Source: Ruminococcus sp. 210702-SL.1.03
GTDB lineage: Bacteria; Bacillota; Clostridia; Oscillospirales; Ruminococcaceae
Direction: 5' to 3'
NCBI RefSeq assembly: GCF_020559915.1
Contig: NZ_JAJCLZ010000049.1
Location: 1-6,748 of the forward strand
Length of the DNA: 6,748 nucleotides
The notes under the pieces were generated by a model. That model had not been told where the DNA came from. It was given only the letters and a program-made list of their open reading frames with translations, and did no database searches. This document shows, piece by piece, positions 1-5,771 of the stretch (position 1 is the stretch's first letter; each line of letters begins with the position of its first letter). Position numbers and translations under genes: made by a program.

Positions 1-28
1 GCTTAACTTCAAATCCTTGCGGTCAATG

Positions 29-46
29 TGTCAAGTTTTATTGACA
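29..46. repeat. Short perfect inverted repeat
   Basis: TGTCAA (29-34) and TTGACA (41-46) are exact reverse complements separated by six bases. The arms are too short and AT-rich for a terminator. The repeat could be a protein binding site, part of a degenerate mobile-element end, or chance. Nothing upstream is visible to give it context. Confidence 0.35.
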
Positions 47-130
47 AAATCAATGCGTATCTTGATTGGTGTCCGTTTTCTTTATCCGAAAGTTCTTGTT
101 TAATGGGATTTGTCAACACAATTTAACAAA

Positions 131-187
131 AGAAGGCTCTGCGATGACTAAAAAACGGTCACAGCAGAGCCTTTTCTATTTTTTACC
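131..187 (+). terminator. Rho-independent terminator, best on plus strand
   Basis: A 12-bp stem pairs 131-142 with 164-175, including one G-U pair and a core GGCTCTGC/GCAGAGCC. A second small stem, TGAC/GTCA (145-148 with 158-161), lies inside the loop. On the plus strand a T-rich run (177-184) follows at once, as expected of an intrinsic terminator for a gene that would end left of the window. The A-rich left flank gives a weaker T-tract on the minus strand, so it may work in both directions. Confidence 0.75.
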
Positions 188-212
188 TAAAAACTTTTTA
201 ACGAAATGTCGT

Positions 213-248
213 AAGGGTGTGCATTTTCGGCAAGGGGTGTGCACTTTT
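213..248. repeat. Tandem direct repeat with 20-bp period
   Basis: AAGGGTGTGCATTTT (213-227) is repeated as AAGGGGTGTGCACTTTT (232-248). The nine bases GGGTGTGCA match exactly at 215-223 and 235-243, a 20-bp spacing close to two helical turns. The repeat lies between the two terminator hairpins and outside any gene. It could be an operator for a dimeric regulator or an internal repeat of a decayed insertion-sequence end. No function is assigned. Confidence 0.6.
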
Positions 249-260
249 AAATTATTCCTA

Positions 261-315
261 AAATTAACAAAAAGCCGCATGACTTGCTTATTAAAATTTG
301 AGCAGTCCTGCGGCT
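261..315 (-). terminator. Rho-independent terminator for the leftward GH2-permease operon
   Basis: AGCCGCA (273-279) pairs with TGCGGCT (309-315). After one mismatch the stem continues through GACT/AGTC (281-284 with 304-307) and GCT/AGC (286-288 with 301-303), giving about 14 pairs around a 12-base loop. On the minus strand the stem is followed by TTTTTGTTAATTT. It lies about 190 bases past the stop of the permease gene and is the first convincing terminator downstream of that operon. Confidence 0.7.
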
Positions 316-507
316 CTGTTATTTTACCATTCTAACCTTAGTGTCGCTTCCATAAAGAGCTACTTTTATCCCATTGCAGCAACATCTGCATATAGTAAAA
401 TTCGATCTGTGGTTCAGAACTGTGAAATTTAGCACTAAGAATATATCAGGTTGAAGTAATAAATATAAAAGCTTTTCAAAAGTAATTTGATGCAGAATAT
501 TTAAAAT

Positions 508-1344
508 TTACGCCAACTGAAAAGCCACTATACCCACGATGCAGATAATACTTCCAATCAAATTGAACCGTGAACGCTTTTCTCTGCGGATCAGACCGAT
601 AATAAAAAGCGTTACAAGAATCATCGGCTGAATGAACGAGTAATTTGCAAGGCTTATAGATATCACCACATTTTCAAGCAGCATTCCGAGCGTATTGGGA
701 ATTCTAGCGAGCACTACCTTAACAACGCCACTTCGATTATTCTTAATAAGCTCCCTGATATGAACTCTCGGCAGCATTATCAGTGAAATTATCACCATAG
801 CTGGCAGAAGCTGCATGGTTGATGAAACATATGAAGAGAAACTCTTTATAACAAGACCATACCCATATTTTGAAACAAGATACAGCACCAACGGCAGAAT
901 TATCTGTTTATAGTTTATACTGTCACATTTAGACGACTTTGCAATAAATACAAGGCCTGCAGCTGTTGCAAATATACAAATCAGTTTGAAAACACTGAGT
1001 TCAGACCCGAAAAAAATGTCGGTGAAATAAGACGCAAACAGGGTTATCCCAAGCCACGCTTTCAACTCAAAAGCAGAAAGCTGTTTCAGCACCCGTGCGC
1101 TCATCTGGAATTCAAGCATTTTGCACATTGCAACCAGTAATACCGCTAAAAACGACTGCCATGTAAAACTGAAACTCAGATTCTGGAAAGGCAGGCTTGC
1201 AGCAAGGAACACCGACATCGACGAGCACATCAGGAATGTAAATTCATCGCCCGATAAGTTGGCTTTGGCAGCGGCGTATTTGTCATTCAGCGAGCATATT
1301 GTATAGCAGGCTGTCACAGCGAGCATCAGAATAACAACGTTCAT
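508..1344 (-). CDS. DMT/EamA-like multi-pass permease
   Basis: The gene encodes a 278-residue, very hydrophobic protein with about ten predicted membrane helices (near residues 2-19, 34-52, 63-82, 92-113, 118-135, 147-167, 177-193, 207-232, 236-252 and 260-277). Size, helix number and the helix ending at the C-terminus fit the drug/metabolite transporter superfamily (EamA-like, 10 TM). This is a fold-level match; I recognise no substrate motif. The ATG start has an AGAGG site (1351-1355) six bases upstream. The gene starts 40 bp after the stop of the GH2 gene on the same strand with no terminator between, so the two are probably co-transcribed. It may move the GH2 substrate, the freed aglycone or a sugar product, but direction and substrate are unknown. 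Pairing a DMT-type protein with a glycosidase is less usual than pairing with an MFS, GPH or ABC importer. Confidence 0.75.
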   Translation of the reverse strand: MNVVILMLAVTACYTICSLNDKYAAAKANLSGDEFTFLMCSSMSVFLAASLPFQNLSFSFTWQSFLAVLLVAMCKMLEFQMSARVLKQLSAFELKAWLGITLFASYFTDIFFGSELSVFKLICIFATAAGLVFIAKSSKCDSINYKQIILPLVLYLVSKYGYGLVIKSFSSYVSSTMQLLPAMVIISLIMLPRVHIRELIKNNRSGVVKVVLARIPNTLGMLLENVVISISLANYSFIQPMILVTLFIIGLIRREKRSRFNLIGSIICIVGIVAFQLA

Positions 1345-1384
1345 AATCGACCTCTATTATGATGAATAAAACATACTGACACGT

Positions 1385-3436
1385 TTATTTACCTGTCCAG
1401 AATGCATAGTCGGTCCTTGATGTTCCGTCGCTGAAATATGCTTTAGCACATATCTTGTTTTTCGTGCCGGGTTTTATCTTTATATTTTCCCACACGAAAA
1501 CAGTGCTCTCGTCATCGGAAAGTTCGCACCGGGATATCCTGCCGTGCGAAACATCATTTATACAAAGCTCCACTGCGTCCGCATTTGAATAAACCTTTAC
1601 AAAAGGGACATCACAAGCCCTGAATTCATGCCTGCGTTCAGTTATATAAACGGTTTTTTCGCTGCTCCATACGGACATGTAAAAGAAATATACGTCCTTG
1701 GGAATACGCTCCCTTGTGCAAAGTCCTTTGTCGTTCTGCGACTTTGTATCTCCCTCCACTCGCCCGTAGGACGCAAAATCGAACATACACCATATAAATT
1801 CAGCCCATAGGTACTTTCTGACCGAGAATTGTTTCCACAATATCTCGTGCAGCTGCGACTGATAGTTCTCATAATGCCGTACTCCGACAGGGTCTATATC
1901 GCTTTCCCAATTCACATTGTCCTTGTGCTGCGAAATTGCCCCACCGCCGCCGTATTCGGAAAGGCAGACAGGGCGCTTTTCCTTTTCATTATGGTATAGG
2001 TCAAGCCATTCGCCGAAATTCTCCGCACTGCCGGCATCCTTATACCAGCCAAAATAACGGTTATACCCGACCACATCAGCGGGAAGCTCCAGAAATCTGC
2101 CGTAAAACTGATTGTCTGCAAAGGTTTTCAGCCTTGTATCGTCCTCTTTGCAGGCAATTTCATAAAGCTCGCTGTAAAGCCCGAATATTTCATCGGTCAT
2201 CTGGTGAAGTTCGTTGGACAACCCCCAGACAATAACTGACGGATGATTGTAATTCTGCCTGATAAGCTCACGAAGCTGCTGTTTTGCGTTATCTCCAAAG
2301 CCGTCTGAAAGAACATGAGCGTCGCTGTCATCGGCAGACATTTTATTGATTATGCCTATCTCCGTCCAAACGCACAGACCCAGCCTGTCGCATAATGAAT
2401 ACTCATGGTCACAATGCTGGTAGTGAGCCATTCTTACAGCGGTACAGCCCATGTCACGAATGATATGATAATCCCGCTCACGCTGAGCGTCAGTCATTGC
2501 CCAGCCGGATTCGTAACTGTCCTGGTGGTAGTTCACCCCATGGAGCGGATATGGCTTGCCGTTGAGGAAAAAGCCGTTATCGGCATCTATGCGGTACGAG
2601 CGTATTCCGAATTCCTGTTCAATGCTATCGACAGGTTTCCCGTTGCAGAATAAGGTTATCTCCGCACGATAAAGGGCGGGAGAGTTTACTCCGTTCCAGA
2701 GTTTCGGGCAGTTGATTTTTCCCGAAAGCGTTATCCTGTCTTTTTCCGCTCTGCCGAAAAACTCCGTTACAGGCTTTCCCTGCGGATCAAATATCACAGC
2801 CTTAGCCTCTGCGGTTTCGGCTTTATCCAGCTTGACAAGTATGCCTATATCCGCAGATGTTTCTGAAATATTGTGTGGGGTTATATATACTCCGCAGGAG
2901 CCGCTGTCTTTCAGAGCAATATGAACAGGCTCGACTGCAATAAGCTTTACACCCCTGTACAAGCCGCCCATTTTCGTGAAATCGCCATTGTCGGTTATCG
3001 GCGCAATATAATCGGTGGGAGCATTCGATACGATAACAGCTATCAGATTGTCTTTGTCCGGGTATATATAGTCCGTAATATCAAATTTGAAAGCTGAATA
3101 CCCTCCGCTGTGCTCTCCTGCAAATCTGCCATTTATATAGACTTCCGCAACAGTATTAGCACCTTCAAATTCCAGATAGAGTTCTTTTCCGCTGCATTCT
3201 TCAAAACTCAGCGCAAGGTTTCTGCGGTAGCATACAGTTCCACGGTAGTAGTCCCCACCGTCTGCAGTTGCCATTCTGCCTGCACCGTCTTCAGAATTAT
3301 ATGTATGCGGCAGTACAACAGGCTGCCATGACGCATCTTCATATTCTGGAGAGATAACGTTGTCTTTCGATATATTCATTCCTGCGGGAAGCTTTGTGAA
3401 TCTCCAGAAATCGTTGAGTGCCTTTACTGTTCTCAA
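1385..3436 (-). CDS. Glycoside hydrolase family 2, beta-galactosidase/beta-glucuronidase-like
   Basis: A 683-residue retaining exo-glycosidase with family GH2 domain order: N-terminal sugar-binding beta-sandwich (about 8-168, with GGLYR at 157-161), Ig-like domain (about 172-284), TIM-barrel catalytic domain (about 286-585) and a C-terminal Ig-like domain of DUF4982 type (about 606-683, with the VKVYSNADAVEL stretch). The acid/base is E409 in WGLSNE and the nucleophile is E494 in CLSEYGG. NRYFGWY (459-465) and N568-D-K570 in NDKGLCTRERIPK are also present. The last two occur in gut GH2 beta-galactosidases, and an N-x-K motif binds the carboxylate in beta-glucuronidases, so the substrate is unsettled. 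There is no signal peptide, so the enzyme is cytosolic. I place the start at TTG 3436, five bases after an AGAAAGGGTGA site. The in-frame ATG at 3487 lies inside the promoter -35 box. First gene of an operon with the DMT-like permease, divergent from AraC1. Confidence 0.9.
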   Translation of the reverse strand: MRTVKALNDFWRFTKLPAGMNISKDNVISPEYEDASWQPVVLPHTYNSEDGAGRMATADGGDYYRGTVCYRRNLALSFEECSGKELYLEFEGANTVAEVYINGRFAGEHSGGYSAFKFDITDYIYPDKDNLIAVIVSNAPTDYIAPITDNGDFTKMGGLYRGVKLIAVEPVHIALKDSGSCGVYITPHNISETSADIGILVKLDKAETAEAKAVIFDPQGKPVTEFFGRAEKDRITLSGKINCPKLWNGVNSPALYRAEITLFCNGKPVDSIEQEFGIRSYRIDADNGFFLNGKPYPLHGVNYHQDSYESGWAMTDAQRERDYHIIRDMGCTAVRMAHYQHCDHEYSLCDRLGLCVWTEIGIINKMSADDSDAHVLSDGFGDNAKQQLRELIRQNYNHPSVIVWGLSNELHQMTDEIFGLYSELYEIACKEDDTRLKTFADNQFYGRFLELPADVVGYNRYFGWYKDAGSAENFGEWLDLYHNEKEKRPVCLSEYGGGGAISQHKDNVNWESDIDPVGVRHYENYQSQLHEILWKQFSVRKYLWAEFIWCMFDFASYGRVEGDTKSQNDKGLCTRERIPKDVYFFYMSVWSSEKTVYITERRHEFRACDVPFVKVYSNADAVELCINDVSHGRISRCELSDDESTVFVWENIKIKPGTKNKICAKAYFSDGTSRTDYAFWTGK

Positions 3437-3441
3437 AATAA

Positions 3442-3452
3442 TCACCCTTTCT
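3442..3452 (-). promoter_or_regulatory. Ribosome binding site that sets the GH2 TTG start
   Basis: On the minus strand AGAAAGGGTGA ends five bases before TTG (3436-3434). It lies downstream of the predicted transcription start near 3457, whereas the longer in-frame ATG at 3487 lies upstream of that start and has no Shine-Dalgarno site. This decides for the TTG. Confidence 0.8.
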
Positions 3453-3463
3453 TGTTTTAATAG

Positions 3464-3492
3464 ATTATAACGCTTATTGACAAACAAGTCAA
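3464..3492 (-). promoter_or_regulatory. Sigma-A-type promoter of the GH2-permease operon
   Basis: On the minus strand TTGACT (3492-3487) and TATAAT (3469-3464) are separated by exactly 17 bp. Transcription would start near 3457, giving a leader of about 20 bases before the TTG start. The -35 box is four bases from the -35 box of the opposite araC1 promoter, so the two polymerase footprints overlap almost fully and AraC1 or another factor probably decides which is used. Confidence 0.8.
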
Positions 3493-3505
3493 TGAATGAT
3501 ATTAT
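3477..3505 (+). promoter_or_regulatory. Sigma-A-type promoter of araC1
   Basis: TTGACA (3477-3482) and TATTAT (3500-3505) are 17 bp apart, with an extended -10 (TGA just before TATTAT). Transcription would start near 3512, leaving a leader of about 30 bases before TTG 3544. It is back to back with the GH2 promoter: the two -35 boxes form an inverted repeat TTGAC-N6-GTCAA at 3477-3492. Its sequence closely resembles the araC2 promoter at 5662-5690. Confidence 0.8.
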
Positions 3506-3527
3506 TAAGATATAACGATTTTAGCAC

Positions 3528-3536
3528 AGGCGGTGA
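3528..3536 (+). promoter_or_regulatory. Ribosome binding site that sets the araC1 TTG start
   Basis: AGGCGGTGA ends seven bases before TTG 3544. The earlier in-frame ATG at 3496 lies upstream of the -10 box of the gene's own promoter and cannot be in that transcript, so the TTG is preferred. Confidence 0.75.
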
Positions 3537-3543
3537 ATTAATT

Positions 3544-4368
3544 TTGAAATTCTACGATTATCCGATAATCAGCAAAGAAAGCAGTCTTCCCGTCTTTTTG
3601 GTAAGCGTAGGGCTGAACGAATGGCAGTATCATGTTAAATGCGACAAAGGTGACAATTATTCCAAGGCTCTTTATTGTACAAAAGGCAGCGGCGTACTTA
3701 TAATGAACGGAGAGAAACATATAATAAATCCGTACACCGCATTCTTTATCCCTGCCGGCTGTCCGCATGAGTACTATTCAACGGACGAATCCTGGGATAC
3801 GCATTGGATAAAACCGTCCGGAAAGTCCTGCCCTGATATGCTTAAAGCACTCGGCTTTGACAAGTCGAAAATCTTCCCTCTTCCAAAGGAAGAAATTACA
3901 TATCTTGACCACTGTTTCAGATGTATGCACGATGCGCTTCTCTCTGACAAGGTTGACGGAAATTTCAGAGCGTCGGGCTATCTGTACAGCTTTTTTATTG
4001 AATTGAGCCGTCTTGCGGCGAAAGGAAAAGGCAGTGTACAAATCGCCCCTGCGGTAACGAAGGCAATCGCTTATATTGACGAGAATTATATGAAACAGCC
4101 CGGTCTTGAATCCATAAGTAAAGCAGCAGGCGTTTCTTCGCAGCATTTGTGCAGATTATTCAGGCAGACCTTGAACTGCCGACCGATGGAATATATCACA
4201 AAACGCAAGATACAGGCGGCTAAAATGCTTCTGGCGGAAACACAGAAAACTGTCGAGCAGATAGCTGAAGAAACAGGCTTCTGTGACAGCAGTTATTTTT
4301 GCAAGATTTTTAAAAGGTTCGAGAGTATTACCCCGTCGCAGTTCAGAAATGCAGAACAGGTTCTATGA
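3544..4368 (+). CDS. AraC-family transcriptional regulator (AraC1)
   Basis: A 274-residue one-component regulator. The N-terminal half (about 15-100) is a cupin-like AraC ligand-binding domain: a GSGVLIMNGEKHII strand pair, then a proline- and glycine-rich turn and PHEYY, then W/H residues in DTHWI. The C-terminal DNA-binding domain (about 174-269) has two helix-turn-helix motifs, the first near 187-208 (LESISKAAGVSSQHLCRLFR) and the second near 235-257 (VEQIAEETGFCDSSYFCKIFKR), ending in the usual TPSQFR. The start is TTG, supported by the promoter and ribosome binding site. It is transcribed divergently from the GH2-permease operon out of a 107-bp gap, which makes it the likely sugar-responsive regulator of that operon. 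The ligand is presumably the GH2 substrate or product; this is an inference. It ends at the shared terminator facing the MFS gene. Confidence 0.92.
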   Translation: MKFYDYPIISKESSLPVFLVSVGLNEWQYHVKCDKGDNYSKALYCTKGSGVLIMNGEKHIINPYTAFFIPAGCPHEYYSTDESWDTHWIKPSGKSCPDMLKALGFDKSKIFPLPKEEITYLDHCFRCMHDALLSDKVDGNFRASGYLYSFFIELSRLAAKGKGSVQIAPAVTKAIAYIDENYMKQPGLESISKAAGVSSQHLCRLFRQTLNCRPMEYITKRKIQAAKMLLAETQKTVEQIAEETGFCDSSYFCKIFKRFESITPSQFRNAEQVL

Positions 4369-4404
4369 AATCCGTAAATTGACCGCCGGCATCGTATGAA
4401 AAAC

Positions 4405-4441
4405 AAAAAGGCATCACGTTTAAATACATGGTGCCTTTTTT
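4405..4441. terminator. Bidirectional Rho-independent terminator between araC1 and the MFS gene
   Basis: GGCATCA (4410-4416) pairs with TGGTGCC (4429-4435), including one T-G wobble, around a 12-base loop. It is flanked by AAAAA (4405-4409) and TTTTTT (4436-4441), so either strand gives a stem followed by a T-run. It lies 36 bases after the araC1 stop and 34 bases after the MFS stop, as expected for two converging genes. Confidence 0.88.
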
Positions 4442-4475
4442 CTATTGTAGCTTTTCATAAACCTGCCGGATACGA

Positions 4476-5660
4476 TCAGTTATTCCTGCGTCTGGCTCTG
4501 TTCAGCAGCAGGAGCGATATCATAAGTATCAGTGGAAATGCACAGCCTGAAAGCATACCTTTCTGCATATCATTACCTGCATTCTGGGTGACATTTCCTA
4601 CAATAGCAGGACCGAGTGCTCCGCCGAGGTCACCAGCCATGGCGAGGAGTGCAAACATTGCAGTTCCGCCTGTGGGTATTTTTCCCGAACAGATGCTTAT
4701 AGATCCGGGCCACATGATACCTACCGAAAATCCGCACATTATGCAGCCGAGAAGACCGATTACAGGTATTCCCGACAGGGAGGCAGTGATGTAACAGATC
4801 AGACACAGCATTGCCGAGCCTATCATGAATTTCATAAGATTGAGCTTTTCGCCGTACTTCCCGTAGAGTGTACGGCTTATGCCCATCGTCACCGCAAACA
4901 TACACGGCCCTGCAATATCTCCGACTGATTTAGTCAGTCCGAGAGCGGATTCTGCAAATGCCGACGCCCACTGCGCCATTGAAAGTTCCGAGGCTCCAGC
5001 ACAAACCATAAGCAGTATCGCAAGCCAGAACAGCGGCACTCTGAGCAGGTCACGGATACGCATTCCCACGCCGTCCTCGACGGGGTGTGCAATGGGACAT
5101 ACTGAAAAATTGTAAACATTCACCAGTGGAATTATCGCCCAGATACAAGAGAGCCACTTCCAGTTTTCTATGCCGAAAGCAGTAAAAAACAGTGTTGAAA
5201 TGAGTATGACTCCGACTGAACCCCAGCAGTAGAATGAATGCAGCAGGCTCATTGCAGCTTCTTTGTGCTTAAACGGGCAGGCTTCAACTATCGGACTTAC
5301 AAGTACCTCGGTCAGACCGCTTCCCATTGCATATATGACCGTGCTTATAATTATTCCTGAAAACGGATCGGGAAGCAGTTCTGGCAGAAAAGCAAGCCCG
5401 ATAAGTCCCAGCGCAGAAAACACCTGCGAACCGATAACGCATTTCCGATAGCCGATCTTGTCGGCGAAACGTGCACACAGCACATCTATGATAAGCTGAG
5501 TAACAAAAAATACCGACGAGATAAGGGCAATTTTTCCAAACGGAATACCATAGCCATTGTGAAATGTGAGAAATAGAAGCGGAGCGAAATTAGCCGCTAT
5601 TGCCTGTGTGATGAATCCAAGATAGCAGGATATAAGTGTTTTTCTGTAATTTACAGCCAT
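4476..5660 (-). CDS. MFS transporter, 12 TM, probable sugar permease
   Basis: A 394-residue Major Facilitator Superfamily permease. About twelve hydrophobic helices can be read in two sets of six (near 10-33, 42-62, 74-94, 102-124, 139-160, 168-187, then 207-228, 243-262, 276-294, 298-317, 331-354, 370-387) with a polar loop at about 188-206. The loop between helices 2 and 3 carries an MFS motif-A version, ARFADKIGYRK at 63-73. The C-terminus is a basic RARRR tail. The start is the ATG at 5660, nine bases after AAGGAG. Longer in-frame starts up to 5750 lie upstream of the -10 box and add no conserved sequence. The gene is divergent from AraC2 and near a glycosidase, so uptake of a sugar or glycoside is likely, but the substrate cannot be read. 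It converges with araC1 at a shared terminator. Confidence 0.9.
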   Translation of the reverse strand: MAVNYRKTLISCYLGFITQAIAANFAPLLFLTFHNGYGIPFGKIALISSVFFVTQLIIDVLCARFADKIGYRKCVIGSQVFSALGLIGLAFLPELLPDPFSGIIISTVIYAMGSGLTEVLVSPIVEACPFKHKEAAMSLLHSFYCWGSVGVILISTLFFTAFGIENWKWLSCIWAIIPLVNVYNFSVCPIAHPVEDGVGMRIRDLLRVPLFWLAILLMVCAGASELSMAQWASAFAESALGLTKSVGDIAGPCMFAVTMGISRTLYGKYGEKLNLMKFMIGSAMLCLICYITASLSGIPVIGLLGCIMCGFSVGIMWPGSISICSGKIPTGGTAMFALLAMAGDLGGALGPAIVGNVTQNAGNDMQKGMLSGCAFPLILMISLLLLNRARRRNN

Positions 5661-5661
5661 A

Positions 5662-5690
5662 TTGACAAACTCCTTGACAAATGATATAAT
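5662..5690 (+). promoter_or_regulatory. Fully consensus sigma-A promoter of araC2
   Basis: TTGACA (5662-5667), a 17-bp spacer and TATAAT (5685-5690) match the vegetative consensus at all twelve positions, with TGA before the -10 making it an extended -10 as well. Transcription would start near 5697, leaving a leader of about 75 bases before ATG 5772. The -35 box starts one base away from the MFS start codon. A second TTGACA at 5674-5679 with TATATA at 5696-5701 (16-bp spacer) could be an alternative start. Confidence 0.8.
5670..5675 (-). promoter_or_regulatory. Ribosome binding site of the MFS gene
   Basis: AAGGAG on the minus strand lies nine bases before ATG 5660 and supports that start over the upstream in-frame ATGs. 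The same bases fall inside the spacer of the opposite araC2 promoter, so the two genes' signals interlock here. Confidence 0.85.
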
Positions 5691-5693
5691 CAG

Positions 5694-5722
5694 ATTATAT
5701 AGTAAATATCGTAACATTTCAA
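5694..5722 (-). promoter_or_regulatory. Sigma-A-type promoter of the MFS gene
   Basis: On the minus strand TTGAAA (5722-5717) and TATAAT (5699-5694) are 17 bp apart. Transcription would start near 5687, giving a leader of about 27 bases. The -10 box lies three bases from the -10 box of the araC2 promoter on the other strand, so the two promoters overlap and both cannot be occupied at once. The proximal copy of the 17-bp repeat overlaps its -35 box. Confidence 0.78.
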
Positions 5723-5758
5723 TACACAAAATCACATTTTTATTACACAATATCGTAA
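5705..5758. repeat. 10-bp direct repeat AATATCGTAA, 44 bp apart
   Basis: AATATCGTAA occurs exactly at 5705-5714 and 5749-5758. The right copy overlaps the end of the distal 17-bp operator half-site, and the left copy lies in the spacer of the MFS promoter. The 44-bp spacing is near four helical turns. It may be a further contact site for AraC2 or a weaker third half-site. Confidence 0.5.
5717..5754. promoter_or_regulatory. Probable AraC2 operator: two half-sites with 21-bp period
   Basis: Read on the minus strand, GATATTGTGTAATAAAA (5754-5738) and GATTTTGTGTATTGAAA (5733-5717) match at 14 of 17 positions, sharing GAT-TTGTGTA. They are in direct orientation, 21 bp apart, which is the spacing of the araI1/araI2 half-sites bound by E. 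coli AraC. The proximal copy contains the MFS -35 box, as in AraC-activated promoters. For the araC2 promoter the pair lies at about +20 to +57, where a bound protein would block the transcript. The sequence pattern is seen; the assignment to AraC2 is inferred from position. Confidence 0.68.
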
Positions 5759-5761
5759 ATC

Positions 5762-5768
5762 GGGTGAG
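5762..5768 (+). promoter_or_regulatory. Ribosome binding site of araC2
   Basis: GGGTGAG ends three bases before ATG 5772, with the GGTGA core five bases or less away. The GGTGA-type core is shared with the GH2 and araC1 sites. Confidence 0.6.
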
Positions 5769-5771
5769 AAC

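Larger units (their letters stand above)
1..507. other. AT-rich intergenic region without a convincing gene
   Basis: No open frame here looks like a real gene. The longest (66-335, plus, 89 codons) runs through two inverted repeats that look like terminators, has no good ribosome binding site and reads as low-complexity residues. What the region does hold is a short inverted repeat at 29-46, a terminator hairpin at 131-187, a 20-bp-period direct repeat at 213-248 and a second hairpin at 261-315. Bases 316-507 form the downstream flank of the leftward permease gene and show nothing else I can support. Base composition is clearly more AT-rich than in the genes to the right. Confidence 0.7.

Noticed and set aside
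66..335. 89-codon plus-strand open frame
   Set aside because: It spans both terminator-like hairpins and the direct repeat, lacks a ribosome binding site, and its product resembles no protein family.
338..445. Minus-strand stretch of about 35 open codons after the permease gene, with a faintly protein-like reading (IEFYYMQMLLQWD)
   Set aside because: Bounded by stops, with no start or ribosome binding site and no recognisable family; too short to call a pseudogene.
1936..2235. 99-codon plus-strand open frame inside the GH2 gene
   Set aside because: Antisense shadow of a gene with clear catalytic motifs; no promoter or ribosome binding site of its own.
3519..3530. TTTTAGCACAGG as a possible match to the AraC2 half-site in the araC1 leader
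   Set aside because: It matches only with a one-base gap, lacks a second copy at 21 bp, and is within chance expectation.
3778..4146. 122-codon minus-strand open frame inside araC1
   Set aside because: Antisense shadow; araC1 has both HTH motifs intact in the other strand.
4396..4794. 132-codon plus-strand open frame over the terminator and MFS 3' end
   Set aside because: It starts in the terminator region and runs antisense to conserved MFS helices.
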